Counted from the first letter of the stretch, positions 8,385-17,513 are shown. The stretch: 64,000 nucleotides of DNA from Deferribacteres bacterium (GCA_023395255.1 JAEWZN010000011.1:62001-126000), one strand, 5' to 3'. Notes: a model not told the origin generated them from the sequence alone. A program made the numbers and translations.

Positions 8385-9272
8385 TTATAACACGTATTCA
8401 TCAATGCTGTTTATGAGTATGTCCGTATCGGGCTTGCCCACAAACATGTTAGCTCCTATGCTGAGTACCTTTCTTTCGTTCTCCTCGCTGGCGAGTGAGG
8501 AGAAAACCAGAATGGGAAGCTTTGCCATTTCCGGTTTGCCGCGGAGAGTGCGCACAACAAACGCTCCGTCTGCCACGGGCATTTCAAGGTCGGTTATGAT
8601 TATATCCGGCTTTTCAATGGCTGTTGCCGCCAGAAGGAGCTTGCCGTTTTCAAAAGCCTTAACCCTGTAACCTGCGTTCTCCAGGTTAATGGCAAGAAAG
8701 CGCCTGATCACAGTCGAATCCTCGGCAAGATAAACTAGCTTCTTGCTGCGGGCGGCGCTTCTTGAATAATCTATCACCATTTCCTTGAGGGCTGTGGCGG
8801 GATTAAGTTCTGAAACAATCTTCTCAAAGTCGAGAAGCTGTATAAGGTTTCCGCCTATGTCCACAACACCGAGAACTGTCTCCGCAAGACTGAAATCGGT
8901 TATCGCTGAATAATCTTTAATATCGGCCCAGGTAATTCTGTGGATTCTCACCACCTCATCAACCAGAAAGCCGTTGTACTGGTGGTTGAAAAAAGTGACG
9001 ATGATTTTTTTCGCAGCGTAATCCTGCTCAAATTTAAGATCAAGCCAGCTCCCCAGATCTATAAGGGGCACAAGTTTCTGCCTTATGTTGGCTGTTCCGA
9101 TAACCGCGGGGTGAGCGTCAGGAACCTTGACAATTTCAGGAAACCTGATTACTTCCCGTACTTTAGCAACGTTAATGCCGAAATGATGCTCCTTTTCGGC
9201 GCGGACAATAAATTCGACGATTTCAAATTCGTTTGTTCCTGTCTCAAGCAGGATACCGTGATCAAGGGCCAT
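8385..9272 (-). CDS. cheV: CheV-type chemotaxis coupling protein (CheW-receiver)
   Basis: 295 residues. Residues about 17-160 form a CheW domain (FGINVAKVREVIRF, ANIRQKLVPLIDLGSWL, FLVDEVVRIHRI, VVDIGGNLIQLLDFEKI). Residues about 178-295 form a receiver domain with acidic pocket AEDS, phospho-acceptor Asp in IIITDLEMP, and the conserved Lys in FVGKPDTD. CheV couples receptors to CheA and is tuned by phosphorylation. GGAGG lies before the ATG. It is the first gene of a three-gene minus-strand unit and faces the 9450 operon across 177 bases. Confidence 0.9.
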   Translation of the reverse strand: MALDHGILLETGTNEFEIVEFIVRAEKEHHFGINVAKVREVIRFPEIVKVPDAHPAVIGTANIRQKLVPLIDLGSWLDLKFEQDYAAKKIIVTFFNHQYNGFLVDEVVRIHRITWADIKDYSAITDFSLAETVLGVVDIGGNLIQLLDFEKIVSELNPATALKEMVIDYSRSAARSKKLVYLAEDSTVIRRFLAINLENAGYRVKAFENGKLLLAATAIEKPDIIITDLEMPVADGAFVVRTLRGKPEMAKLPILVFSSLASEENERKVLSIGANMFVGKPDTDILINSIDEYVL

Positions 9273-9291
9273 ATTTCCTCCGGTTATCTAA

Positions 9292-9320
9292 AAACTAACA
9301 CGCTTTGCAACGCACTTCAA
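9292..9320 (-). promoter_or_regulatory. Possible promoter of the cheV-cpoB-lysM unit
   Basis: Minus strand TTGAAG, 17 bases, TAGTTT, ending about 20 bases before the cheV ATG. The -10 is weak. No sigma-28 element was found here. Confidence 0.35.
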
Positions 9321-9413
9321 GAGATATTACCTTTGTTAACAGGTGCATGACCTTATATGATAAAATACACAGCACATCACCCCCTAAAAGACGTATAACG
9401 TTCCAAAATCGCA

Positions 9414-9442
9414 TTGATATTAGTTTCATGTTAGTCTAAAAG
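9414..9442 (+). promoter_or_regulatory. Possible promoter of the 9450 operon
   Basis: TTGATA, a 17-base spacer and TAAAAG end only seven bases before the ATG at 9450. If used, the transcript would be nearly leaderless, which fits the lack of a visible ribosome binding site there. Confidence 0.4.
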
Positions 9443-9449
9443 TATTGTA

Positions 9450-12071
9450 ATGAGAAATATCGGCTTTATTGTCTTTGCCCTTTTAATTGCCTTTGCCGCG
9501 GGCGCTCAGGATATTTACCTGAAAAAAAACAGGTTTTTCACCGAACTGGTCATAGCCGGAGCAGCGGAAAACATCAAAGACGTTAAAAAAGGGGAAAGAA
9601 CCATCACTCTGTCGTTCGCCAAAAATCTTTCGGCCGGTTTTTCAGGCAGGCTGGACGACCGCTTCATTTCAAAAATCACCGTAAAGGGCGAGAATCTCAT
9701 ACTGGATTTTGCTCCCGATACGGACTTCACATTCATGACCGAAGGTGTTGATGCCAAGGTTGTGGCCTCCAGAAAGAGAAAAGCAGATGACATCAAACTC
9801 GGCTACGGCATAGAGGATGCAATCATCAGAAAAGGGAGCGGCATAGTTGAAAATGCCGAAGCGGACAGACAGCTCGGTATAGCTGATGAACTTGTGGCAA
9901 AAGGAGCCCATGAACAGGCCGCAGTTGTGCTCGAAGGCCTCCTTGCATCAGATATAAACGCATATTACAAACAGGAAACGCTCTTCCGCCTCGGAAACGC
10001 ATACTACGGCATGGGGGGCGGCTCATACAAAAATTATATAACTGCTTCACAGATATATGACGATTTCACAAACCTCTATCCGGATTCATACCTTTTCAGG
10101 GACGCGCTTGTCAGATCTGCTGATGCGAAGGAAAAGGCGGACATGTACTATGAGGCTATATTCGCCCACGAAAAGATAATCCGCCTTGTCCAGAACGAGA
10201 ATACACAGAAAAATTCTTACAAAAAAATAGCCGATATATACCAGACCCTTGGGCAGACCGACCGCGCCATTGAAGCAAGGGAGAACTACCTGAAACGCTT
10301 TAAGGACGACAGAGACCCGCAGACGGCTGTAATCGGGCAGCTGTATTACAACAAAGGGGATATTGACACCGCATTCCGCTACTTTCAGGGGCTTACGGGC
10401 AGGAAGATAGACTACTCGAAATTCACCGCCGAATCGCTCTATGCAATGGGCGAAGTATTTGACAGACGCGGCAGAACAGAGGAGGCACTGAACGCCTTCC
10501 GCAGAGTTTACGGTTATTACCCCTCGTATGAAAAGTCAGACATGGCGATGTACCGCGCAGCACAGATGTATGAAAAGATGGGCAACAAAAAGCAGGCGGA
10601 TACGCAGCTGCTTGACACCATAAAGAAATACCCCAAGGAGCCGGGCGGGCTGCTGGCCTCCATAAGATACGCCAACTCACACATCGGGGAGAAAAACACT
10701 CAGGAATGGGAAAAATTTCTCGCCCCTGCCCTCGCCTCGAAGGACTTCGAAATACTTGAACAGGCAGATATTGTTGTCATAAAGTCGCTTTTTCATGAAA
10801 AGGCATATGATAAAACACTGGAAAGGATAGACCGCTTCGGCAGACGGAGCTACAGTTCGCCCCTGATGACGACAGCCTATGAGATAAAACAGAGAATCCG
10901 CCTCCAGCAGGCAAAACAGGCCTATGATGAAACCAGATTCGATCAGGCTCAGGAATATGTGAATACACTGCTTAAGGAATTTCCCGATTCACCCTTCAGG
11001 CGCGAAGCGAAAACCATAGGTCAGGCTGTTTCATACGGCAGGACAGAAGCCCGGTACAACAACGGTGATTTCAAGGGAGTAATAGACTTCACCGAGCAGT
11101 TTCTCACTGATGAAACAGAGGTTATTGAGCCCGCAAAATGGAACAGGCTGCTTGATAACGCTTACTTCGGCATGGTGAAAAAGGATTTCGATGCGGCAAG
11201 GGTTCCTCAGGCTCTGGTAAATGCCAAGCAGTATATTGCCCAGTTCGGCAGGGAAGGAGCCCACATAAAGGATATTACAGGCATGGCGGAAAGGCTCACC
11301 CTCACAATGATCCGCAGAAGATTTGAAGGGAACAGGTTCCTTGATGTTATTCAGGCCTATTCGGAAAACCAGCAGATAATAGACTCATCAGCGCAGGAAC
11401 CTTTCAGGGACACCGTAAAGGCTTACGCGGCCTTCTCACTCTATAAAATGTCCATGCCCGATAAGGCAGGGGAGCTGCTTGCCACTGTAGGCAAAACGAA
11501 AACCCCCGTTTACTGGCTCACAAGCCTTCTCCTCGGCAACGGCGAAATCAACTTTCAGGTTAACAGCATCGATCCGGAAACACTGATCTTCCTTGCGGAT
11601 GAGGCGGAAAAGAAAAATACCGATACCGCCGTGAAGCTCCTTGATGAATATTCCAGAGACCCAAAGCTTGCTGCTCAGCAGAAATTTAAAATATCAAAAA
11701 ATATTTCGGATGATGCCAAAAGGGAGCAGCTTCTCGTCAGGATATATCAGGACGTAAACAGCGACCCTAAAAAGCGCTTTTCAGGTTATGAAGAAGTTTC
11801 ACTAGACATGGGAATACTTTACTACAAGAAAAACAGCTTCCGCCCCGCTGTGGACGCTCTGGGGGGCTTCCTTAAAAACTACACACCCAGAGACGAGAAA
11901 AGAGCAGAAGGGCTCTACTACATGGGCAAATCATATATCAAACTGAAAGATAACGACAACGCGGTTAAAAACTACATGGAGCTTCTGGAAAGTGTGCCGA
12001 ACTCGGTTTACGCCAGTGCGGCGCGCTCGGAACTGGAGGAGATACAGTGGCGGAAAAGTCTGACGAAATGA
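9450..12071 (+). CDS. Large exported TPR-repeat protein, function unknown
   Basis: 873 residues. The N-terminus is a Sec signal peptide (MRNIGFIVFALLIAFAAGAQ). Residues about 20-110 are a beta-rich domain resembling an AMIN-type module. From about 135 to the end it is a long superhelix of TPR units, for example ETLFRLGNAYYGMG, ESLYAMGEVFDRRGRTEEAL, MYRAAQMYEKMGNKKQAD and GLYYMGKSYIKLKDNDNAV. It is likely a periplasmic scaffold. No Shine-Dalgarno is visible before the ATG. Its last 25 bases overlap the histidine-kinase gene, so the two are coupled. An AMIN-TPR protein beside a flagellar-type kinase could act in motor or pilus assembly; that is a guess. Confidence 0.82.
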   Translation: MRNIGFIVFALLIAFAAGAQDIYLKKNRFFTELVIAGAAENIKDVKKGERTITLSFAKNLSAGFSGRLDDRFISKITVKGENLILDFAPDTDFTFMTEGVDAKVVASRKRKADDIKLGYGIEDAIIRKGSGIVENAEADRQLGIADELVAKGAHEQAAVVLEGLLASDINAYYKQETLFRLGNAYYGMGGGSYKNYITASQIYDDFTNLYPDSYLFRDALVRSADAKEKADMYYEAIFAHEKIIRLVQNENTQKNSYKKIADIYQTLGQTDRAIEARENYLKRFKDDRDPQTAVIGQLYYNKGDIDTAFRYFQGLTGRKIDYSKFTAESLYAMGEVFDRRGRTEEALNAFRRVYGYYPSYEKSDMAMYRAAQMYEKMGNKKQADTQLLDTIKKYPKEPGGLLASIRYANSHIGEKNTQEWEKFLAPALASKDFEILEQADIVVIKSLFHEKAYDKTLERIDRFGRRSYSSPLMTTAYEIKQRIRLQQAKQAYDETRFDQAQEYVNTLLKEFPDSPFRREAKTIGQAVSYGRTEARYNNGDFKGVIDFTEQFLTDETEVIEPAKWNRLLDNAYFGMVKKDFDAARVPQALVNAKQYIAQFGREGAHIKDITGMAERLTLTMIRRRFEGNRFLDVIQAYSENQQIIDSSAQEPFRDTVKAYAAFSLYKMSMPDKAGELLATVGKTKTPVYWLTSLLLGNGEINFQVNSIDPETLIFLADEAEKKNTDTAVKLLDEYSRDPKLAAQQKFKISKNISDDAKREQLLVRIYQDVNSDPKKRFSGYEEVSLDMGILYYKKNSFRPAVDALGGFLKNYTPRDEKRAEGLYYMGKSYIKLKDNDNAVKNYMELLESVPNSVYASAARSELEEIQWRKSLTK

Positions 12072-13180
12072 AGACGCAGGACAGCAGGATAGATGAACTG
12101 AAACTCCTTATGGAGTCCTTTAATCTCGCCACCACCAAGCTTGAGGACTCATACAGCGTGATTCAGGAGGAAGCCCGCAAGCTGCGCGAAGAGGTGGAGG
12201 AGAAAAACCGCCGCCTGTCCGCACTCAGCAACCTTTTGGAAGGTGTCCTGATGAACTCCGGCAGCGCCATAATAGCGATCGGGAAAAACGGCTCCATCCT
12301 CACTCTGAACAAGGAGGCGGAAAAAATGGCCGCCTTCTTCGGGCAGGAGAAGTTCCTCTCCATGCTGGGCGGCTTTATGGAGCCGGGGCTCTATGAACAT
12401 GAGCCGGAACGCGGCATGTATCTCAAAATAAGCCTCGGCAAACTCAGTGCGGAGGGGATATCCGGCACAGTGTACGTCATAGACGATATAAGCGACCTGA
12501 AAGCCCTTGAGAAAGAGAAGCACAGGGATGAAAAACTGATGCTCATGGGGGAGATGGCGGCAAACATCGCCCATGAAATACGCAACCCACTGGGTAGCAT
12601 AGAGCTTTTTGCATCGCTTCTGGGACGGGATCTGGAGGATTCCCCCGATAAAAAACGCCTCACCCACTCCATAATCAAGGGTGTGCGCACAATAAACTCC
12701 ATCATTTCAAACATCCTCCTTTTCACCAAGGAGATACAGCTTGAAATAAAGGAACATTTCCTCTCTGACATAGTGGATGATGTCATACTCTATCTCCAGC
12801 ACATAATGCGCGACAAGGAAGTCCGCTTCATCAATAATATAGGCGAAAATCAGAAGATAAAATGCGATGCGGAACTGTTTAAGCAGGTGGTGATGAACAT
12901 TATTCATAACTCTGTGGATGCGGTAAAGAGCGGCGGCGAGATCCTTATTCAGGCCGGCACGGACAAAAACGAAAGCTGGTTTTCCATAACCGACAACGGC
13001 AGCGGCATCGAACCTTCCATGACAGGCAAGCTTTTTATGCCGTTTCAGACCACGAAGGCAAAGGGAACGGGACTTGGGCTCGCCATTGTCTATAAAATAG
13101 TTAAGGCGCACGGCGGCAGCATTGAGGCCGACAGCGACGGCAAAACCTACACGGCCTTCCGTGTGGCTGTTCCGGTATAG
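12047..13180 (+). CDS. PAS sensor histidine kinase, FlgS/FlrB-like
   Basis: 377 residues from a GTG at 12047, preceded by GGAGGAG. There is no membrane segment, so it is cytoplasmic. Residues about 15-60 form a coiled coil, 65-150 a PAS-like domain, and 160-225 a HisKA domain with phospho-acceptor His176 in IAHEIRNPLGSIELFASLL. Residues about 265-377 form a HATPase domain (N box IIHNSVDAV, G1 DNGSG, G2 GTGLGLAIV). The H-box with GSIELFASLL is characteristic of flagellar FlrB/FleS/FlgS kinases. It is followed 7 bases later by a sigma-54 activator, its obvious partner. The flagellar role is inferred from this similarity and the sigma-54 site before flgB. Confidence 0.86.
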   Translation: MAEKSDEMKTQDSRIDELKLLMESFNLATTKLEDSYSVIQEEARKLREEVEEKNRRLSALSNLLEGVLMNSGSAIIAIGKNGSILTLNKEAEKMAAFFGQEKFLSMLGGFMEPGLYEHEPERGMYLKISLGKLSAEGISGTVYVIDDISDLKALEKEKHRDEKLMLMGEMAANIAHEIRNPLGSIELFASLLGRDLEDSPDKKRLTHSIIKGVRTINSIISNILLFTKEIQLEIKEHFLSDIVDDVILYLQHIMRDKEVRFINNIGENQKIKCDAELFKQVVMNIIHNSVDAVKSGGEILIQAGTDKNESWFSITDNGSGIEPSMTGKLFMPFQTTKAKGTGLGLAIVYKIVKAHGGSIEADSDGKTYTAFRVAVPV

Positions 13181-13187
13181 GTGTTGA

Positions 13188-14627
13188 ATGAGCGATAAGA
13201 ACGAAAGCAGAAAAGTTCTCATAGTTGATGACGATGACAACATGCGCGAAGCACTCAGGGAAACGGTCAGACGCATGGGGCTTTCGGTGGAAACCGCCGA
13301 AAACGGGCGCGAAGGATTCGAAAAGGCCTCCTCACGCCCCTATGACCTGATCATAAGCGACATGCGCATGCCTGAGATAGACGGGCTCGCCATGTTCAAC
13401 ATGATGCGCTCCTCCGGCATTGAAACACCCACATGCTTCATAACAGCATTCGGAACCGTTGCAAACGCAGTGGAGGCTCTCAAACTCGGCGCTTCGGACT
13501 ATATTCTCAAGCCGTTCCCGCCGGAAGTTATTGAAGAGCTCATAAGACGCACATTTGAGATAGAAAGCCTCACCAAAGGGGGCAAACGTAAGAAGAACAA
13601 GGCTGTTTTCCGCAGTGCTTTCATGGCGCGTCTGTTCGCGCTGGCTAAGGATGTTGCGGACAGTGAGGCCACTGTGCTTATCACCGGTGAATCAGGCACT
13701 GGCAAAGAGGTATTAGCCCGTTATATTCACGACAACAGTTCAAGGGCGGACGGCCCCTTTGTGGCGGTGAACTGCGCCGCCATACCCGAAAACCTAATAG
13801 AAAGCGAACTCTTCGGATTTGAAAAGGGAGCCTTCACCGGGGCAATCAACCGCAAGGCTGGCAAATTTGAACTGGCTGACGGCGGAACCATCCTGCTGGA
13901 TGAGATAGGCGAGGTTCCGATTCATTTACAGGCCAAACTGCTCAGGGTTTTGCAGGAGCGGGAGGTGGAACGCCTCGGCTCCGTTCGCCCGGAAAAGATA
14001 AATGTCCGCATACTGGCCACCACTAACAGAGAGCTAAAAAAAGAGGTGGCCTCAGGCAATTTCAGGGAAGACCTGTTCTACAGGCTGAACGTTATCGCAA
14101 TCGAGCTTCCGCCCCTTCGGGAACGCAGAGAGGATGTGCGGGAACTGGCAGAATTCTTCATGACAAAATACGCCGAAATAAACCGCAAGGGCTCATGCTC
14201 ACTGGGCGAAAAGGCGCTTCAGGCACTCATAGATTATGACTGGCCGGGAAACGTCCGCGAACTGGAGCACACCATTGAGCGCGCGGTTGTTCTCTGCCGT
14301 GATAAGGTGATAAGCGAGCGCGATCTCTTCCTCCACGGCATAACCATAAAGCAGTTCCTTCTGGAGAGCGATTTCCAGAAGGATGTTCCCGCTCAGCAGG
14401 CGGAAGTATGCGTTGAAAATGCCTCCGGCACGGAGGTATGCAGACCTGCCCCGGCTGTTCCCTCCGTTGGTGTAACCATTGCAGAGATGGAGAGGGAGCT
14501 TATACTGAAAACTCTCGATGAGGTCGGCGGAAACCGCACCAAGGCGGCGGATCTTCTGGGCATAACTGTGCGTACGCTGCGCAACAAACTCAATGAATAC
14601 AGGGATTCGGGGCATTACAGCGACTGA
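13188..14627 (+). CDS. Sigma-54 response regulator, NtrC/FlrC family
   Basis: 479 residues. Residues 8-125 form a receiver domain (DDDDN acidic pocket, phospho-acceptor in ISDMRMPEIDG, Lys in ILKPFPPE). Residues about 145-375 form an AAA+ domain with Walker A GESGTGKE (167-174), the sigma-54 contact loop GAFTGA (214-219), Walker B GGTILLDEIGEV and an arginine finger region. The C-terminus (about 430-475) is a Fis-type helix-turn-helix (EVGGNRTKAADLLGITVRTL). It is phosphorylated by the upstream kinase. It is a good candidate activator for the sigma-54 site in front of flgB. Confidence 0.92.
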   Translation: MSDKNESRKVLIVDDDDNMREALRETVRRMGLSVETAENGREGFEKASSRPYDLIISDMRMPEIDGLAMFNMMRSSGIETPTCFITAFGTVANAVEALKLGASDYILKPFPPEVIEELIRRTFEIESLTKGGKRKKNKAVFRSAFMARLFALAKDVADSEATVLITGESGTGKEVLARYIHDNSSRADGPFVAVNCAAIPENLIESELFGFEKGAFTGAINRKAGKFELADGGTILLDEIGEVPIHLQAKLLRVLQEREVERLGSVRPEKINVRILATTNRELKKEVASGNFREDLFYRLNVIAIELPPLRERREDVRELAEFFMTKYAEINRKGSCSLGEKALQALIDYDWPGNVRELEHTIERAVVLCRDKVISERDLFLHGITIKQFLLESDFQKDVPAQQAEVCVENASGTEVCRPAPAVPSVGVTIAEMERELILKTLDEVGGNRTKAADLLGITVRTLRNKLNEYRDSGHYSD

Positions 14628-14634
14628 CTTCATA

Positions 14635-14676
14635 GGGTAAATCAGTACATCCTGTCTGATTTACCCACACGCTCGC
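14635..14676 (-). repeat. Hairpin repeat element, copy 1 (11-bp stem, ACAGGAYGTA loop)
   Basis: On the minus strand the 10-mer GCGAGCGTGT (14667-14676) is followed by an 11-bp stem, the loop ACAGGATGTA and the complementary stem. The same arrangement, with a different stem sequence but equal stem length and nearly the same loop, occurs at 34743-34784. It lies 7 bases after the stop of the NtrC-type gene. It has no U tract in either direction, so I do not call it a terminator. Confidence 0.7.
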
Positions 14677-14694
14677 GCCGTGATAAACACGAAT

Positions 14695-14771
14695 TGAGAC
14701 TGCCGCGTCGCGCTGCTCCTCGCAGTGACGCAAACTACTGTCATTGCGAACGTTAGTGAAGCAATCTCTAA
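14695..14771 (+). repeat. Dispersed ~75-bp palindromic repeat, copy 1
   Basis: The unit starts TTGAGACTGC and ends GCAATCTCTAA, with an internal CGCAGTGAC / GTCATTGCG inverted repeat. The same unit occurs inverted at 63694-63764, after lon. Repeats with the CTCGCAATGAC and GTCATTGCGA cores are widespread palindromic intergenic elements in many bacteria. It lies in the convergent gap between the NtrC-type gene and the AEC transporter. Confidence 0.75.
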
Positions 14772-14786
14772 GTATTAACAGCACCA

Positions 14787-15731
14787 TCATACCCCCGCAA
14801 AGCGGAATGCAAAGCCCAGCCAAAGCGGCATGGAGATGAGCGCCGCTGCCGTGGTGAAAACTATCACAGCGGAAGTCACCCTTGATTCACCCATATAATA
14901 CTTCACCACGGCAAGGTTCATCATCCCCGCTGGCATGGCGGACTGAGCCGCGAGTATAATCTTGAGCCCCCTGTCGTTCACGGCGTATTTTGCTGTAAGC
15001 AGGAACAGAAAAGCCATTCCGACCATACGCAGCAGGATGCCCGCCACACCTATCTTCACGGTTCCGCCGAGGCTTGACCCTCGGAGCCCCTCTCCCAGAG
15101 CCAGCCCGCTTATGAACAGACCCAATGGCATAGTGAGAAATGATATGACATCAAGCACACTCCCCGCAGCACCGCTGAACGGTTCGGGTGAGAAAACAGA
15201 ATTAAACACCACAGACAGAAACAGTGCATAGAACGGCGTACTCGCGGCAAGCCTGATAATCCCCGCTCTGTAAGAGCCGGTGAGGACGACAATCCCCGCT
15301 GTCCAGTATATGAAGTCTATGCCGAAGTTGAAAAGCAGAAGCTGCCCCGCCGCGTCCCTGCCGAACAGATGCGCAACAACAGGCAGCGTAAAAAAGCCGT
15401 AATTGTAAACCCCTATTGTAAAAGCGAAAGCCCGTCTCTCTTTCGACTCCCTCAGCCCTATGAGCGGAGCCAGAAAGTATGCCGCGGCAAAGCCGGAAAC
15501 AACGGAGAGCATCCCCCACAGCGGAAGGGAGACGGAGGAAGTTATATCCCTGAGATTTTCATTGCCTGTTATGAAGTTAACCACAAGGCACGGGAAAAAG
15601 AAGTGTATGAACAAGCGGAAAAAGAATTTATCAGCCTGAGGGGGCAGAGCGAAACCGCGCTTTAATACGAACCCCCCGGCGAATACACCGAAATACGGCA
15701 TGACTGTTTTAAAAATGTCTATGTAGTTCAA
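14787..15731 (-). CDS. AEC-family (auxin efflux carrier type) transporter
   Basis: 314 residues with about ten hydrophobic segments in two halves. This matches the Mem_trans/AEC fold: the first half starts DIFKTVMPYFGVFAGGFVLK, and the loop IGVYNYGFFTLPVVAHLFG holds the conserved N-x-G-x-x-x-L-P. The second half has AAQSAMPAGMMNLAVVKYY. Members export or import small organic acids in a cation-dependent way; the substrate cannot be told here. It probably starts at a TTG four bases after the DUF523 gene, and is the last gene of a three-gene minus unit. Confidence 0.82.
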   Translation of the reverse strand: MNYIDIFKTVMPYFGVFAGGFVLKRGFALPPQADKFFFRLFIHFFFPCLVVNFITGNENLRDITSSVSLPLWGMLSVVSGFAAAYFLAPLIGLRESKERRAFAFTIGVYNYGFFTLPVVAHLFGRDAAGQLLLFNFGIDFIYWTAGIVVLTGSYRAGIIRLAASTPFYALFLSVVFNSVFSPEPFSGAAGSVLDVISFLTMPLGLFISGLALGEGLRGSSLGGTVKIGVAGILLRMVGMAFLFLLTAKYAVNDRGLKIILAAQSAMPAGMMNLAVVKYYMGESRVTSAVIVFTTAAALISMPLWLGFAFRFAGV

Positions 15732-15735
15732 GCAA

Positions 15736-16221
15736 TTACTCTTTAATATATTTCAGGAAATCTTCCAGAGTTTCCTCACTGAAAAGCTTTACTCCGTTTG
15801 CCGCAAGAAGCTCAGCCGTAACCCCCCTTCCGTTGATTTTCACTCCGCTGAATGAACCGTCATAAATGAGGGTTGAGCCGCAGGAAGGGCTTCTGTGCTT
15901 AAGCATCGCAGCGGTACAGCCGTGTTCCAAGGCCTTTTGAAGGGTCATATGCGCGCCTTTCACAAAAGGTTCGGTGAGTTTCTGCCCGTCATCACCGTAA
16001 ACTTCCCCTCTGCCTTCCAGAACAGCTTTTCCGCCGCCCTCTCCTTTAATTTCGCAAGGTCTGCGCGGTGCGGGCAGTCCGGCATCCACCTCAGGACAGA
16101 CAAAGACAGCAAATCCTTCATCAATAAGCCCTCTGAAAACCTCGTTCTCAATTTTATTATTCCCGCCGTCATAACGGACATTTTCGCCCGCAAGGCAGGA
16201 ACTGAGCAGAAATTTTTTCAA
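15736..16221 (-). CDS. DUF523 family protein
   Basis: 161 residues, the usual DUF523 length. It has the family pattern: N-terminal SSCLAGENVRYDGG, then FVCPEVDAGLPAPRRPCEI, and LKHRSPSCGS with conserved cysteines that could bind a metal or sulfur species. Members have been linked to sulfur or 2-thiouridine chemistry only by weak association. It starts at TTG (GAGGAA upstream) overlapping the stop of the preceding gene by four bases. Confidence 0.85.
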   Translation of the reverse strand: MKKFLLSSCLAGENVRYDGGNNKIENEVFRGLIDEGFAVFVCPEVDAGLPAPRRPCEIKGEGGGKAVLEGRGEVYGDDGQKLTEPFVKGAHMTLQKALEHGCTAAMLKHRSPSCGSTLIYDGSFSGVKINGRGVTAELLAANGVKLFSEETLEDFLKYIKE

Positions 16222-16652
16222 AGCAGTTCCTCCAGAACCTCGGCAGCGTAGCCGACAAACTCTTCACACTGTTTCAGTTTTCCGGCCTCTCTGGCTTTTG
16301 TGCGCTCAGCCGGGTCTGACATATCCACACCCACAAGCTCAGAACAGCTCAGTGAGCCGAACCTGCCACTGAACTTCTCTTTGAATTCCGCCATGAGGGA
16401 ATAGACAAACTCTTTAGCCTCAGTGTCTTCCAGAGTGCTTCTGCCGTGTATGAGCCCTATAACCATATAAGCACCGGAGACCGCGCCGCAGGTTTCCCCG
16501 CAGCCGCCCACGCCGCCGCCGAAAGGGGTGGCAAGCATAAGCGCCGTTTTTTCATCCATACCTGCCTCAGCGGCAAAAGCGGTAAATACTCCCTGAGAAC
16601 AGTTAAAGCCGCTTCTGAAAATCTCCGCGGCTGCTTCTTTTCTGCCGGACAA
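16218..16652 (-). CDS. C_GCAxxG_C_C family redox protein
   Basis: 144 residues. The conserved cysteine framework is visible: FNCSQGVF near residue 16, GGGVGGCGETCGAVSGA near 46, LSCSELVG near 100 and KQCEEFV near 126. The family is thought to bind a metal or cofactor in redox or selenium/sulfur metabolism; no firm function is known. It starts at TTG, with GGAGG seven bases upstream, and is the first gene of the minus unit with DUF523 and the AEC transporter. Confidence 0.85.
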   Translation of the reverse strand: MSGRKEAAAEIFRSGFNCSQGVFTAFAAEAGMDEKTALMLATPFGGGVGGCGETCGAVSGAYMVIGLIHGRSTLEDTEAKEFVYSLMAEFKEKFSGRFGSLSCSELVGVDMSDPAERTKAREAGKLKQCEEFVGYAAEVLEELL

Positions 16653-16685
16653 ATCTGTGCCTCCTTAAGGCTTTTTTTGAAAAAA

Positions 16686-16714
16686 TTGCATTTGGCGATA
16701 ATTTTTTCTATACT
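16686..16714 (+). promoter_or_regulatory. Promoter of the response regulator-Hpt gene
   Basis: TTGCAT, a 17-base spacer and TATACT give a good vegetative promoter 44 bases before the ATG at 16758. The region is AT-rich and also holds the 5' leader of the divergent C_GCAxxG_C_C gene. Confidence 0.6.
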
Positions 16715-16757
16715 ATGGTATTATCAAATACATTTTTTCTCAAAAGGAATATTGATT

Positions 16758-17477
16758 ATGATGAGAATTCTTCTCGCGGAGGACAACCCCGTTAATCAGA
16801 TGATTACACGGAAGATTGTTGAAAAGCTTGGAACAAAGGTCGATGTGGCGGGCAACGGACGCGAAGCTGTTGATATGGTGCAGAAGGAGAGCTACGCGCT
16901 TATACTGATGGATGTCAACATGCCAGTGATGAACGGGGCGGACGCAGCGGCGGAAATACGCAGAATGGGCTACGGCATGCCTATTGTGGCGCTCACTGCG
17001 GATTCCGAAACCATGACGGTCGAGCTTGAAAACTGCGGGATGACCGATTTCATATCGAAACCTGTGAATATTGCCAAAATTGAAGCCCTGATAAACAGCT
17101 GCAAAAAACCTGCCGAAAACCCGGCACGAAGCATAAGCAGAGACAGCGTGGAAGGATGCATAAACTATGTTTTCACCCAGCTTGGCCTTGAGAGGGAGAT
17201 AGTTACGGAGCTTCTCGGCGAGTTTGTGGAAGATTCCAAAATCCATCTGGAATACCTGATCGATGCCGTTAGAGCCAGAGACATGGCCAGAGCCGCCTCC
17301 GAAGCGCACTACATCAAGGGCGCAGCCAGAAACATGGGGCTGAGAAACATAGCGGCTGCTGCTGAAATCATCGAGAAAAACGCCCGCTCAAACTCCTCAA
17401 ACGACTATGAGCTGCTTTATAAAGACCTTAAGGAAAAGCTTACTGTTTTCGCCTCGGAGTTCAGCGGGCTTTCCTGA
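16758..17477 (+). CDS. Response regulator with C-terminal Hpt domain
   Basis: 239 residues from the ATG at 16758, preceded by AAAGGAAT. An in-frame extension further upstream lacks these signals and would run through the divergent gene. Residues 1-120 form a receiver domain (AEDNPVNQ pocket, LILMDVNMPVMNGADAA phospho-acceptor, FISKPVN Lys). Residues about 140-235 form an Hpt domain with the phospho-His in ASEAHYIKGAARNMG. Such proteins act in phosphorelays, here without an adjacent hybrid kinase. The multi-PAS kinase at 18533-21796 is a possible partner but lacks its own receiver. Confidence 0.88.
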   Translation: MMRILLAEDNPVNQMITRKIVEKLGTKVDVAGNGREAVDMVQKESYALILMDVNMPVMNGADAAAEIRRMGYGMPIVALTADSETMTVELENCGMTDFISKPVNIAKIEALINSCKKPAENPARSISRDSVEGCINYVFTQLGLEREIVTELLGEFVEDSKIHLEYLIDAVRARDMARAASEAHYIKGAARNMGLRNIAAAAEIIEKNARSNSSNDYELLYKDLKEKLTVFASEFSGLS

Positions 17478-17486
17478 GATTTGCTA

Positions 17487-17513
17487 TCAAGTTTATTGAC
17501 ATTCTGCCGATAA
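17487..17513 (+). promoter_or_regulatory. Sigma-28 (FliA) promoter
   Basis: TCAAGTTT, 11 bases, GCCGATAA. The FliA consensus is TAAAGTTT-N11-GCCGATAA, so there is one mismatch in 16 and exact spacing. It lies 21 bases upstream of the ATG at 17535. Confidence 0.8.

Noticed and set aside
14635-14666. Hairpin after the NtrC-type gene considered as a terminator
   Set aside because: There is no T run on either side, and the same loop and flank recur at 34743, so a repeat element is the better call.
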